Shown here: piece after piece, positions 22,126 through 31,610 of the stretch
Numbering within the stretch: position 1 is the first letter of the stretch
How the letters are laid out: each line of letters starts with the position of its first letter
Assembly: GCF_900096765.1 (NCBI RefSeq)
Contig: NZ_LT615228.1
Span: forward strand, 1,742,669-1,806,668
Direction: 5' to 3'
Source: Polynucleobacter necessarius
Lineage (GTDB): Bacteria; Pseudomonadota; Gammaproteobacteria; Burkholderiales; Burkholderiaceae
Length of the DNA stretch: 64,000 bases
Notes under the pieces: generated by a model
The model's input: only the letters and a program-made list of their open reading frames with translations
Told to the model about the DNA's origin: nothing
Database searches by the model: none
Position numbers and translations under genes: made by a program

Positions 22126-23187
22126 ATGATCTTAGTAACTGGCGGTGCCGGATTTATTGGAGTAAATTTTGTTTTAGATTGGCTTGCTTCTGCAGATGCT
22201 GAGGGGTTGGTGAATTTAGACAAATTAACCTATGCCGGTAATCCTGCTAATTTGCAATCATTGCAAAATGACCCTAGACATGTTTTTGTTCATGGCGATA
22301 TTGGTGATAAAGCGCTAGTAGCAAAATTACTTGCCGAGCATCGTCCGCGCGCTATTGTGAACTTTGCTGCCGAGAGCCACGTTGATCGCTCTATTCACGG
22401 CCCCGCAGAATTTATTCAAACGAATATCGTTGGTACATTTAATTTGCTTGAGTGTGCTCGCGAGTATTGGAATGGTCTTGAGGAGGCTGCAAAACAGCAA
22501 TTTCGCTTTCATCATGTGTCTACTGATGAGGTGTATGGTTCTTTGTCGTCTACTGACCCTGCATTTAGTGAAACCAATCCGTATGAGCCTAATAGTCCCT
22601 ACTCAGCCTCTAAAGCGGCATCGGATCATTTAGTTCGCGCTTGGTTTCATACCTATGGTTTGCCGGTAGTGACAACCAATTGTTCTAACAACTACGGCCC
22701 CTATCACTTTCCTGAGAAGTTAATTCCGTTAGTGATTCTCAACGCCTTAAATGGTAAGCCCTTACCGGTATATGGTGATGGGCAGCAAATTCGGGATTGG
22801 CTCTACGTGGGCGATCACTGCTCGGCTATTCGTGAAGTCTTGGCAAATGGCAAGCTAGGCGAGACCTATAACATTGGTGGTTGGAATGAAAAGGCTAATC
22901 TTGAAGTGGTAAAGACTATTTGCAACATCTTGGATGAATTGAGACCGCGTACGGATGGCAAGCCTTATGCAGATCAAATTGCTTTTGTCAAAGATCGCCC
23001 TGGTCATGACCGTCGTTATGCAATTGATGCTAGCAAGATTGAAAAAGAGCTTGGCTGGCGACCTGCTGAAACCTTTGATACTGGGATTCGTAAAACTGTG
23101 CAGTGGTATCTCGATAATCCAGTCTGGGTTGATGGTGTAGTGACTGGTTCATATCGAGAGTGGCTTGATAAGCAATACCAGAGTTAA
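22126..23187 (+). CDS. rfbB: dTDP-glucose 4,6-dehydratase
   Basis: Extended short-chain dehydrogenase, second step of dTDP-L-rhamnose synthesis. It has the NAD motif GGAGFIG at residues 6-12, the catalytic STDEVYG, and [12 protein letters not shown] with the Tyr-Lys pair. The family pattern [18 protein letters not shown] is complete. Its 353 residues are normal. It is the first of four consecutive genes rfbB-rfbD-rfbA-rfbC with spacers of 12, 36 and -1 bases. About 38 bases separate it from the broken GT upstream. Confidence 0.97.
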   Translation: MILVTGGAGFIGVNFVLDWLASADAEGLVNLDKLTYAGNPANLQSLQNDPRHVFVHGDIGDKALVAKLLAEHRPRAIVNFAAESHVDRSIHGPAEFIQTNIVGTFNLLECAREYWNGLEEAAKQQFRFHHVSTDEVYGSLSSTDPAFSETNPYEPNSPYSASKAASDHLVRAWFHTYGLPVVTTNCSNNYGPYHFPEKLIPLVILNALNGKPLPVYGDGQQIRDWLYVGDHCSAIREVLANGKLGETYNIGGWNEKANLEVVKTICNILDELRPRTDGKPYADQIAFVKDRPGHDRRYAIDASKIEKELGWRPAETFDTGIRKTVQWYLDNPVWVDGVVTGSYREWLDKQYQS

Positions 23188-23199
23188 GCTATCTTAGTC

Positions 23200-24144
23200 A
23201 TGAATATTCTGGTTTTTGGAAAAGATGGTCAGCTAGGAAAAGCATTTGCTGAGCAACTTCAGAGCACTCCATTTAGTCAAATCAATACAATCCGTTTCGT
23301 GGGTCGCGCCGATTGTGATTTAGCTAATCCCAATTACTTACACTTACAAACTTTTTTAGAGTCCTATCACCCTCAGGTCATCATTAATGCTGCTGCTTAT
23401 ACGGCAGTAGATAAAGCTGAGTCAGAAGCAGAATTAGCGTTTGCTATCAATGCAGTTGCGCCGGAGATCATGGCGAAATATGCGGCCGCGAACAATGCTA
23501 CGCTACTGCATTTTTCAACGGATTATGTTTTTGATGGTTCAGGCCAACGGGCTTGTACAGAATCAGATCAAACCAATCCTCTTGGTGTCTATGGGAAATC
23601 TAAAGAAGCAGGTGAGAAGGCTGTTGTGAGTGCTTTTGCAAGTCATCCCCAACTCCAATACGCTATTTTAAGAACTAGTTGGGTTTACGGAGATGGCGGT
23701 AACTTTATTCGCACTATTTTGCGTTTGGCAAAGGAGCGTAGCGAGTTGAGGATAATTGATGATCAATTTGGAGTACCTACAAGTGCTCAGTGGTTGGCTG
23801 AACTGGGCGTCGGCTTAGTTCTCGGTAGTGCCGCGCAAAAATTGAATTCCGGTATTTATCATGCTGTTCCTCGCGGGGAAACAAATTGGTTTGGGTTGGC
23901 TTGTTTAGCTGTGAAGACTGCTGCTGAAGCTGGAATGCAGCTTAAGACATCTCCAGGCGCGATTAAGCCAATTCCAGCCTCTGATTACCCTTTACCAGCC
24001 CCTAGGCCGATGAATTCTCGTCTTGCGACTGGCAAGCTTGAGCAAGAATTGAAGCATTTGGGTCTTGTGTCAAAATTACCCCATTGGAATACGCCGTGGG
24101 ACGAGCAAGTTAGGGTGTATGTCAAGCAGTTGCCGGTAGATTAA
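23200..24144 (+). CDS. rfbD: dTDP-4-dehydrorhamnose reductase
   Basis: Last step of dTDP-L-rhamnose synthesis. It is a RmlD-type short-chain dehydrogenase opening NILVFGKDGQLGKAF, with INAAAYTAVDKAE, FSTDYVFDG, the Tyr-Lys pair in GVYGKSKEAGE and RTSWVYG. It has 314 residues, slightly longer than the usual 295-300, with the extra length at the C-terminus. It sits in the rfb operon 12 bases after rfbB. Confidence 0.95.
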   Translation: MNILVFGKDGQLGKAFAEQLQSTPFSQINTIRFVGRADCDLANPNYLHLQTFLESYHPQVIINAAAYTAVDKAESEAELAFAINAVAPEIMAKYAAANNATLLHFSTDYVFDGSGQRACTESDQTNPLGVYGKSKEAGEKAVVSAFASHPQLQYAILRTSWVYGDGGNFIRTILRLAKERSELRIIDDQFGVPTSAQWLAELGVGLVLGSAAQKLNSGIYHAVPRGETNWFGLACLAVKTAAEAGMQLKTSPGAIKPIPASDYPLPAPRPMNSRLATGKLEQELKHLGLVSKLPHWNTPWDEQVRVYVKQLPVD

Positions 24145-24180
24145 AAATCACAGAATTCAAAAGAGAGTATTTGGGTACAC

Positions 24181-25107
24181 ATGGTAAAAAATCGCAAAGG
24201 TATTATTTTGGCTGGCGGGTCTGGTACTCGTTTATATCCAGTGACTCAAGCAGTCTCTAAACAATTAATGCCAGTCTATGACAAGCCAATGGTGTATTAC
24301 CCATTAACGACTTTGATGTTGGCGGGTATCCGCGATATCCTGTTGATATCTACCCCACATGACACACCGCGCTTTACCGAGCTTCTTGGCGATGGTTCAC
24401 AGTGGGGGCTGAATATTGAGTATTGCGTGCAACCCTCTCCAGATGGTTTGGCCCAAGCTTTTACCCTTGGCAAAAACTTTATTAATAACCACCCTAGCGC
24501 TCTAGTATTGGGTGACAATATTTTTTATGGCCATGAGTTGGTTTCTAATTTGGAAAGCGCTGATGAGCGTGAGCATGGTGCTACTGTATTTGCTTATCAC
24601 GTGACTGATCCAGAGCGCTACGGTGTAGTAGAGTTCGATAAAGGCTATAAGGCAATTTCGATTGAAGAGAAACCCGCCGAACCTAAAAGCAGCTATGCAG
24701 TGACAGGGCTTTATTTCTACGACAATCAGGTATGTGATATCGCTAACTCAATAAAGCCCAGCGCTCGTGGCGAGTTGGAGATTACTGACGTTAATCGCGT
24801 GTATTTAGAAAAAGAGCAACTTAGTGTTGAGATCATGGGCCGTGGCTTTGCATGGTTAGATACTGGTACGCACGACTCTTTACTAGATGCAGCTGGCTTT
24901 ATTGCTACTTTACAAAAGCGTCAAGGCTTAATGGTTGCTTGTCCAGAAGAGATCGCTTATCGCCAGAGTTGGATTGATGCAGAAGCGGTGCAAAAAGTGG
25001 CTGCGCAGTTGAGTAAAAATAGCTATGGTCAATATTTGTCTAAGATTTTGAATGAGATGAATAGTGGCTCTCAGCCAGTGACCTTGTCATCAAAAAAGGT
25101 GATGTAG
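24181..25107 (+). CDS. rfbA: Glucose-1-phosphate thymidylyltransferase
   Basis: First enzyme of the dTDP-rhamnose pathway, making dTDP-glucose. It has the nucleotidyltransferase loop [11 protein letters not shown] and the substrate motif [16 protein letters not shown] at the N-terminus, [10 protein letters not shown] (metal aspartate), [21 protein letters not shown] and [13 protein letters not shown]. It has 308 residues. The stop codon shares a base with the GTG start of rfbC. Confidence 0.97.
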   Translation: MVKNRKGIILAGGSGTRLYPVTQAVSKQLMPVYDKPMVYYPLTTLMLAGIRDILLISTPHDTPRFTELLGDGSQWGLNIEYCVQPSPDGLAQAFTLGKNFINNHPSALVLGDNIFYGHELVSNLESADEREHGATVFAYHVTDPERYGVVEFDKGYKAISIEEKPAEPKSSYAVTGLYFYDNQVCDIANSIKPSARGELEITDVNRVYLEKEQLSVEIMGRGFAWLDTGTHDSLLDAAGFIATLQKRQGLMVACPEEIAYRQSWIDAEAVQKVAAQLSKNSYGQYLSKILNEMNSGSQPVTLSSKKVM

Positions 25108-25682
25108 TGACCGTACCCAATCCCCACCCTAAGATTACGGTAACGCCAACCGTAATACCCGAAGTGCTGATTATTGAGCCAAAAGTTTTTGGTGATGAAC
25201 GCGGCTGGTTTACTGAGTCATTTAACGCGCAAGAGTTTTCTGCTGCTACCGGTTTGAAAGTTGAGTTTGTTCAAGATAACCATTCTTTTTCGCGTCAATG
25301 GACTTTGCGGGGCTTGCACTATCAATTGGAAAAAACCCAAGGTAAATTAGTGCGCGTAGTTTCCGGAAGCGTCTTCGATGTTGCTGTTGATTTGCGTAAA
25401 AATTCTCCGACATTTGGCAAGTGGGCCGGTGTGGAGTTAAGTGCTCAAAATCATCAGCAGCTATGGGTGCCTGCTGGTTTTGCTCATGGCTTTTTGGTTC
25501 TCTCTGATACCGCTGAATTTTTATATAAAACGACAGATTACTATCACCCTCAGAGTGAGGTTTGCTTGGCTTGGGATGATCCAGTAGTAGGAATTCAGTG
25601 GCCTTTACAGTCAGGGCAGTCACCCAACCTCAATGCCAAAGATCTCGCAGGGCTTTCATGGGATAAGGCGCCAAAGTTTTAA
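25107..25682 (+). CDS. rfbC: dTDP-4-dehydrorhamnose 3,5-epimerase
   Basis: Cupin-fold RmlC epimerase, third step of dTDP-L-rhamnose synthesis. It has the family motifs RGWFTESFN, FVQDNHSFS, LRGLHYQ (catalytic His), VFDVAVDLRKNSPTFG and WVPAGFAHGFLVLSD. It has 191 residues. The GTG start at 25107 overlaps the rfbA stop, and the stop overlaps the waaC start (TAATG). This overlap ties heptosyltransferase expression to the rhamnose operon. Confidence 0.96.
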   Translation: MTVPNPHPKITVTPTVIPEVLIIEPKVFGDERGWFTESFNAQEFSAATGLKVEFVQDNHSFSRQWTLRGLHYQLEKTQGKLVRVVSGSVFDVAVDLRKNSPTFGKWAGVELSAQNHQQLWVPAGFAHGFLVLSDTAEFLYKTTDYYHPQSEVCLAWDDPVVGIQWPLQSGQSPNLNAKDLAGLSWDKAPKF

Positions 25683-26722
25683 TGAGTTCATCCGCTTCAT
25701 CTGCCAAAATATTGTTGGTGAAGCTTTCATCGTTGGGGGATGTGCTACATAACTTGCCGATTGTGTGGGACATTCGTGCGCGTTTTCCAAGCGCACAAAT
25801 TGATTGGGTGGTTGAGGAATCCTATGTCCATTTACTAGAGCCTTTGCTAACTCGGGATGGATTTAAGGGGATAGACCGGATCATTCCTTTTGGATTGCGT
25901 CGTTGGAAAAAATCCCTTTTTAGCCTGAATACTTGGAGGCAATTCTTTGTCTTTAAGCGCGATCTACAGGCAGTGACTTATGACTTTGTCGTTGAGACCC
26001 AAGGGCTTTTAAAGTCTGCTTTAGTTTGTGCGCTAGCAAAAAAATCACCTGATGCTGTAGTGGCTGGATTGGCCAATGCGACTGAGTTTTCGGGATATGA
26101 GGCAGCGGCTAGAACCTTTTATAGCCAAAGTGTTCAAGTGCCTTTGCAGTGTCATGCAGTAGATCGCTCGCGATACGTGATGTGCTCTGCCCTAGATATT
26201 CCTTTGATTGGTCGAGATGAACAGGTATATTTTTATCCCCAAAGCTATGTTGATGGCGTTTCTCGACAACAGATATTGAAGATCGAAAAACCCTATGTTT
26301 TATTCTTCCACTCGACCGCGAGAGCGGCAAAGCGCTGGCCTAATACGAATTGGGTCATCTTAGGTAAAGAACTTTCTAGGCGTGGATATTTGGTCGTGTT
26401 GCCATGGGGTAATGCTGCCGAGAAAGTAATTAGTGATGAACTTGCCTCGCAAATTCCTGAAGCACTGGTCCCACCAGCTTTTTCAATTGAGGCAGCCTTT
26501 TCAGTGATTGCTAATGCTGCTTTGACTGTTGGAGTTGATACTGGCTTGACTCATTTAGCAGCGGTAATGAATAAGCCCACCGTAGAAATCTATTGCGATT
26601 CGCCTCGATGGAAAACTGAAGGTTATTGGTCAAACAATATTTGTAATGTCGGGGATCTGCAGGCTGCGCCAAAGGCAATCGAAGTCATTAATGCTGCTTT
26701 GGATTTATTGGATCAAGCTTAG
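25682..26722 (+). CDS. waaC: Lipopolysaccharide heptosyltransferase I
   Basis: GT9 enzyme that adds the first L,D-heptose to Kdo2-lipid A on the cytoplasmic face. It has the GT9 opening ILLVKLSSLGDVLHNLPIV, the ADP-heptose region FFHSTARAAKRWP and the C-terminal VGVDTGLTHLAAVMNKPTVEIY. It has 346 residues. It is coupled to rfbC, and its last codons overlap the stop of the oppositely oriented TolC-family gene by four bases. Confidence 0.93.
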   Translation: MSSSASSAKILLVKLSSLGDVLHNLPIVWDIRARFPSAQIDWVVEESYVHLLEPLLTRDGFKGIDRIIPFGLRRWKKSLFSLNTWRQFFVFKRDLQAVTYDFVVETQGLLKSALVCALAKKSPDAVVAGLANATEFSGYEAAARTFYSQSVQVPLQCHAVDRSRYVMCSALDIPLIGRDEQVYFYPQSYVDGVSRQQILKIEKPYVLFFHSTARAAKRWPNTNWVILGKELSRRGYLVVLPWGNAAEKVISDELASQIPEALVPPAFSIEAAFSVIANAALTVGVDTGLTHLAAVMNKPTVEIYCDSPRWKTEGYWSNNICNVGDLQAAPKAIEVINAALDLLDQA

Positions 26723-28350
26723 CGTAGAAGTGCGTTGATGGCGATGAGATCTTCATCGGTTAAAGAGGCCGCATGTGCCTTGAGCTTAATTGCATTGAGA
26801 ACAGTGTTATAGCGAGCTTGTTGCAATTGGGATCTAGTGGTGATCAGGGTGTCCAGTGCAATGAGCACGTCAATGTTTATCAAGGTGCCCACTTGGAATC
26901 CAAGCTTACTGGACTCAAGCGCGGAGCTAGATGAGCGCTCAGCTGCTTCATAGGCTTTGACGCTAGCCAAGCCACCATAGGATCCAGTAAAAGCAGCGCG
27001 TGTATTTTGAGCAGCAGTACGACGTGCATTGTCATAGTTTGCTTTTGCTTGATCAACAAGAGCAGCATTTTGTCGAATAACTGAACTGTTAAATCCACCA
27101 GAAACTAGGGGAATATTCATCTGTAGAGCAACAGTATTGTTATACACATTGGTATTGGCAGGCTGATAACTATTAGGTGTGCCGTTGGAAGTGTTGTATC
27201 CAGAAGTGCCAACAAAATTAATTGAAGGATAGTTCAGTGCTTGAGAGGCGCGGTAAGTACTCTCTGCCAGATTAACCGTGAGTTGACCCGCTAAAACATT
27301 AAAGTTGGCTGCCTCAGCTTGATTAATCCAGTCATCTAAGGTTTGCCCTGGGGGTAACTGAGGGTTCACGCTATCAGCAATGGGATTACCTTTGGTATCT
27401 TTAGTTTTAGAACGTGGATCTTTAAGGACACCATCAATTTTGGCATCTTTAATCAATGGCTTGAGCGGGCCGACGGGGTGTCCAACTAATTGTTCCAATA
27501 CGCCACGTTTAACCACTAAATCGGCTTGTGCAGCAATTTCTTGAGAGTTTGTTAGATCTAAGGCAGCTTGGGCAGTATTTACATCCACAATAGTTGCCAA
27601 GCCGGCATCAAACTTCGCTTGCGCAGCGTCGAGTTGTTGCTTGATTAATCCTTTTTTATTACGGTATAGCTCAACGTTATCTTGACTAGTGAGTGCATCA
27701 AAATAGGCTTGAGATACGCGAATGATTAAGTCTTGTTGCGCTAGGTAAAAGCGCATATCAGCAATCTTGGTATTTAAGTCACCTTGCTTAAATGCCTCAA
27801 GGGAAGCTAAGTTAAAAACAGGTTGAGTCAAGGTCACGGTGTAGTTTTTCTGATCGAACACTCGAGAATTGCCTGGGCCTGCAGCAACTACTGTTTGCCC
27901 AACACCATGTTGGTAATAACGGGTCCCTCCGGGTGATGCGGATGCTTGCGGCAAGAGTAGTGATAAACCTTGCCAATACAACTCTTTACTAGCTTGATAA
28001 TTAAAGCGAGCAGCATTGAGAACGGGATCGCTAAAAGCAGCCTCTTGGTAAAGCTGAATTAAATCTGTCAGTTGCCCTTTGGTGTTGTTTTCATTGGCGC
28101 CTCGAAGATTTGACGGCGCCGGACTATCTGGTAGTGCAGTTTTGCTTGGCAAAGAAGACATTTGCGGTGGCTGCTCAAGCCCAATCAGGGAAGAGGGGCT
28201 AACTGGCGTTGGTAGCGCCGGGCGAGTGCCGTTCGCACTTTGGGCTAGGGCAGACGAACTCCAGGATTGAAGACCAAGTGCCTGACTAAGGATCAAGCCA
28301 AGAATGCTTAGTCTAGAAAGGCAAAAACGGGCTGGGGTCATCAAATTCAT
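26719..28350 (-). CDS. TolC-family outer membrane efflux/secretion channel
   Basis: Predicted outer-membrane channel of a tripartite exporter. A signal peptide is evident (about residues 1-37, ending SSALAQ). A proline/serine-rich linker (about 38-80) is unusual for TolC. The duplicated outer-membrane efflux domain follows, with QAYFDALTSQDNVEL, DAAQAKFDAGLATIVDVNTAQAAL and the mirror ALESSKLGFQVGTLINIDVLIA. It has 543 residues, longer than the 493 of E. coli TolC. No inner-membrane partner lies next to it, so the exporter it serves is unknown. Confidence 0.88.
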   Translation of the reverse strand: MNLMTPARFCLSRLSILGLILSQALGLQSWSSSALAQSANGTRPALPTPVSPSSLIGLEQPPQMSSLPSKTALPDSPAPSNLRGANENNTKGQLTDLIQLYQEAAFSDPVLNAARFNYQASKELYWQGLSLLLPQASASPGGTRYYQHGVGQTVVAAGPGNSRVFDQKNYTVTLTQPVFNLASLEAFKQGDLNTKIADMRFYLAQQDLIIRVSQAYFDALTSQDNVELYRNKKGLIKQQLDAAQAKFDAGLATIVDVNTAQAALDLTNSQEIAAQADLVVKRGVLEQLVGHPVGPLKPLIKDAKIDGVLKDPRSKTKDTKGNPIADSVNPQLPPGQTLDDWINQAEAANFNVLAGQLTVNLAESTYRASQALNYPSINFVGTSGYNTSNGTPNSYQPANTNVYNNTVALQMNIPLVSGGFNSSVIRQNAALVDQAKANYDNARRTAAQNTRAAFTGSYGGLASVKAYEAAERSSSSALESSKLGFQVGTLINIDVLIALDTLITTRSQLQQARYNTVLNAIKLKAHAASLTDEDLIAINALLR

Positions 28351-28457
28351 TTACTTTTTGGATGCAGGAAGTTTAAGGCCAAATCACTTTTATTGGTTTT
28401 TTCAGCCCAATTTTGCCAAATAAGCTTGCACTCTTCATAAACCTATAAAATTCGGGG

Positions 28458-29309
28458 ATGGATCTTATATTGTTGCTAAAAGCAGTCATTTTGGGTGTTG
28501 TCGAGGGCTTGACTGAGTTTTTGCCGATCTCCAGTACGGGGCATCTTATTTTGGTCGGAGATTTGCTCGATTTTAATGATGAGCGAGGTAAGGCTTTCGA
28601 GGTCATTATTCAGTTTGGTGCCATTTTGGCGGTTTGCTGGGAGTTTCGCCAAAAGCTCATCAAAGTTGCCTCATCTGTTTTGACTAGCCCAAATTCTCGT
28701 CGTTTTGTTGTCAATTTATTGATTGCCTCAGCCCCGGCAATGGGTTTAGGTTTTCTTTTTGGTAAGCATATAAAAGCGGTTTTATTTGCCCCGATACCGG
28801 TTGCTATGGCATTCATTGTGGGCGCTTTGATTATTTTTTGGGCCGAGCGTCGCCAGGAAAAAATCAATGCCGCGAAGAGCTACATTCAGTCTGTAGATGA
28901 CCTCTCTTATTTAGATGCATTCAAAGTGGGTTTAGCCCAATGTGCTGCGCTGATTCCTGGGACTTCTCGTTCAGGCGCCACCATTATTGGGGGCATGCTC
29001 TTTGGTTTGCCGCGCACTGTAGCAACAGAGTTTTCTTTCTTTATGGCCATCCCTGTGATTGGCGGCGCAACAGCTTATGAGTTACTCAAGCTTTGGAAAA
29101 ATCCAGTAACCATTTCTGCTGACTATAGTGTTGCGATTGCAGTGGGATTTATAGCGGCGTTTATCTCAGCGTTTGTTTGCGTGCGCTGGCTAATTCACTA
29201 TGTTGCTCATCATAACTTTATTCCATTTGCCTGGTACCGTATCGCTTTTGGTTTACTAGTTTTGATTACCTCATTTAGTGTTAGTGGCTTAATTGCTTGG
29301 TCGCATTAA
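28458..29309 (+). CDS. uppP: Undecaprenyl-diphosphatase (BacA/UppP)
   Basis: Integral membrane phosphatase that recycles undecaprenyl pyrophosphate to the lipid carrier for peptidoglycan and O-antigen. Both family motifs are present: the glutamate-rich [17 protein letters not shown] near residues 17-33 and the phosphatase loop [10 protein letters not shown] further on. About seven to eight hydrophobic helices span 283 residues. It is divergent from the TolC gene, with 107 bases between start codons. Confidence 0.96.
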   Translation: MDLILLLKAVILGVVEGLTEFLPISSTGHLILVGDLLDFNDERGKAFEVIIQFGAILAVCWEFRQKLIKVASSVLTSPNSRRFVVNLLIASAPAMGLGFLFGKHIKAVLFAPIPVAMAFIVGALIIFWAERRQEKINAAKSYIQSVDDLSYLDAFKVGLAQCAALIPGTSRSGATIIGGMLFGLPRTVATEFSFFMAIPVIGGATAYELLKLWKNPVTISADYSVAIAVGFIAAFISAFVCVRWLIHYVAHHNFIPFAWYRIAFGLLVLITSFSVSGLIAWSH

Positions 29310-29343
29310 TTTATTCAATCATTTAAAAATCCCGGAATTGAAT

Positions 29344-29804
29344 ATGGATGTATCTATTGACGCAATCACCAACAATATTCAGCTAGCACTGGCCCTGGTA
29401 TTTTTGTTAACTGCAGTTGCAACATTAATTAATGCAATTTCTGGTCGTCTGGCTAGAACCGTCGATCGGATGCGAGCAATTCAGAAGGCCCTGCACTCTG
29501 GTGATATTGCAGATCAGTACATGATTGAGCATATGCAAAAAGAAGCAAATGAGGCAATGATTCGTGGACGCTTATGTACCGCTGCAATTTTCTTTGATGT
29601 TCTTAGTGTGGTGTATTTATCTCCTTAACTGTGCTGGAACTGTTTTTCTTCCAAGCAGGTGCAGTGCACTCACTTCAAACTACTTATGTCATTTGGACCT
29701 TTGTGCTTGGCCTGATATCCTTCATGACATCCTTATCCATCGTTTTAGCTGAAGTGGTTTATGCCTATAGATCAGCCGGTTGGAGCGCTCCAAGAAACTA
29801 TTAA
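29344..29804 (+). pseudogene. DUF2721 membrane protein, frameshifted near the middle of the second helix
   Basis: From ATG 29344 the protein reads MDVSIDAITNNIQLALALVFLL, then an RLARTVDRMRAIQ cytoplasmic segment and AAIFFDVLSVVYL, typical of DUF2721 proteins. The frame then stops at 29626-29628. The neighbouring frame continues ISLTVLELFFFQAG and [21 protein letters not shown], the expected last helices, to a stop at 29802-29804. One extra T in the T3 run at 29616-29618 would join them. The family has no assigned function. The 3' end overlaps the start region of the next gene. Confidence 0.75.
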
Positions 29805-30762
29805 TCTTTTATTGACTAATTATTTTATAAACAAAATCCTCATCACTGGTGGCGCTGGTTTTTTAGGATCACATCTTACTGAGCGACTCTTGAAAGAGGA
29901 TAATGATGTATTAATGGTAGATAACTATTTCACGGGATCCAAGGCAAATCTTGAGCATTTATTGCCCAATCCACGCTTAGAGCTCATGCGTCACGATGTG
30001 ACTTTCCCGCTCTACGTGGAAACAAACCAGATTTATAACTTGGCTTGCCCAGCTTCACCAGTGCATTATCAATATGACCCAGTGCAAACGACCAAGACCA
30101 GTGTGCATGGTGCAATCAATATGCTGGGTTTGGCAAAAAGAACGCGCGCCCGTATTTTGCAAGCCTCTACTAGCGAAGTGTATGGCGATCCTGAGGTCCA
30201 CCCTCAGCCAGAAGATTATTGGGGTAAGGTAAATCCGATTGGTATTCGTTCTTGCTATGACGAAGGTAAGCGCTGTGCTGAGACCCTCTTTTTTGATTAC
30301 TATCGCCAGCACAAATTAGACATTAAGGTAGTTCGTATCTTTAATACCTATGGCCCACGTATGCACCCTAATGATGGTCGTGTCGTGAGTAACTTTATTG
30401 TGCAAGCCCTGCAAGGTAAAGACATCACCATTTATGGTGATGGCCAGCAAACCAGAAGTTTTTGCTACGTAGATGACTTAATTGATGCTATGGTCAGAAT
30501 GATGAACTCAGAACAAGGCTTTACAGGGCCGGTGAATATTGGCAACCCAGGCGAGTTCACGATGTTGCAGTTGGCTGAAACTGTATTAAAGCTATCTGGC
30601 GGTAAATCAAAGATTATTCACCAGCCTTTGCCATCAGACGATCCCAAACAGCGTCAGCCCAATATTGAATTAGCCAAGTTAAAGCTTGGTTGGCAACCGA
30701 AGGTCAATCTAGAAGATGGTCTCAAGGAAACGATTGCTTACTTTAGGAAAGTTGTAGCCTAA
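29761..30762 (+). CDS. UDP-glucuronate decarboxylase (UDP-xylose synthase) family SDR
   Basis: Extended SDR that converts UDP-glucuronate to UDP-xylose or its 4-keto intermediate. It has the NAD motif [26 protein letters not shown], the STSEVYGDP strand, [13 protein letters not shown] with the Tyr-Lys pair and [21 protein letters not shown], all characteristic of UXS. The start is doubtful: ATG 29761 overlaps the DUF2721 remnant and adds about 22 non-conserved residues, while TTG 29812 is closer to the core. Immediately before NKILITGG stands an ATA codon (29827) where relatives have ATG. It is followed by trmB one base later. Confidence 0.85.
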   Translation: MPIDQPVGALQETINLLLTNYFINKILITGGAGFLGSHLTERLLKEDNDVLMVDNYFTGSKANLEHLLPNPRLELMRHDVTFPLYVETNQIYNLACPASPVHYQYDPVQTTKTSVHGAINMLGLAKRTRARILQASTSEVYGDPEVHPQPEDYWGKVNPIGIRSCYDEGKRCAETLFFDYYRQHKLDIKVVRIFNTYGPRMHPNDGRVVSNFIVQALQGKDITIYGDGQQTRSFCYVDDLIDAMVRMMNSEQGFTGPVNIGNPGEFTMLQLAETVLKLSGGKSKIIHQPLPSDDPKQRQPNIELAKLKLGWQPKVNLEDGLKETIAYFRKVVA

Positions 30763-30763
30763 G

Positions 30764-31588
30764 TTGACTCAAGAAGCTGCTAAGAAAGACTCCAAAGATA
30801 CAGGTCGACACTTTGAGCGTATTCGCTCATTTGTTCTGAGGGCTGGTAGAACTACTGCTGGCCAACAGCGTGCTATTGACGAGCTAGGCCAACGCTTTTT
30901 GCTGCCATATCAAAATCAAGTTCTCGACTTAATAGCTGCCTTTGAGGGGTCTACTAAACCCAAGATTTTAGAAATCGGTTTTGGTATGGGTGAGACGACT
31001 GCCAAAATTGCCGCTCTTCGCGGTGAAGATGATTTTTTAGCGATTGAGGTGCACCCTCCGGGGGTTGGTGCTTTACTCAAACTCATTGGTGAAAATCGCC
31101 TCACCAATTTACGTTTGATTCGCCATGATGCGGTTGAAGTACTCGAGAACATGATTGCTCCAGATGCTTTGAATGGTATTCATATTTATTTTGCTGACCC
31201 ATGGCATAAAAAACGGCATCATAAGCGCCGCTTGATTCAATCGTCATTTGTAAAGCTTTTGGTCTCCCGATTAAGGCAAGGTGCTTATTTACATCTCGCT
31301 ACAGACTGGCATAACTATGCCGAGCAAATGCTCTTAGTGCTCAATGCAGAACCAGCTCTAAAAAATACCTCTAGCGAGCTCATTAAATTAGAGACTTTTA
31401 CGAGTGAAGATATTGCCAAGGACTCGACTGAAAAAGATTCAAATGAATTTAAACCTAGCGCTGCGCAATTAAGTAGCGAGCATGCTGGCTATGTGCAGCG
31501 ACCAGCATATCGCCCTGTTACGAAGTTTGAGAACCGTGGTATCAAGCTGGGCCACGGTGTGTGGGACTTGGTTTACAAGAAAATCTAA
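30764..31588 (+). CDS. trmB: tRNA (guanine-N7-)-methyltransferase
   Basis: SAM-dependent methyltransferase that forms m7G46 in tRNA. It has the SAM site [12 protein letters not shown], the [20 protein letters not shown] catalytic and tRNA-binding segment and the C-terminal [22 protein letters not shown]. It has 274 residues. Before the last motif lies a polar insert of about 25 residues ([13 protein letters not shown] and following) that E. coli TrmB lacks. It starts with TTG at 30764, right after the stop of the previous gene. Confidence 0.94.
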   Translation: MTQEAAKKDSKDTGRHFERIRSFVLRAGRTTAGQQRAIDELGQRFLLPYQNQVLDLIAAFEGSTKPKILEIGFGMGETTAKIAALRGEDDFLAIEVHPPGVGALLKLIGENRLTNLRLIRHDAVEVLENMIAPDALNGIHIYFADPWHKKRHHKRRLIQSSFVKLLVSRLRQGAYLHLATDWHNYAEQMLLVLNAEPALKNTSSELIKLETFTSEDIAKDSTEKDSNEFKPSAAQLSSEHAGYVQRPAYRPVTKFENRGIKLGHGVWDLVYKKI

Positions 31589-31610
31589 GTATCTGCTGAA
31601 AGTAAAGCTG

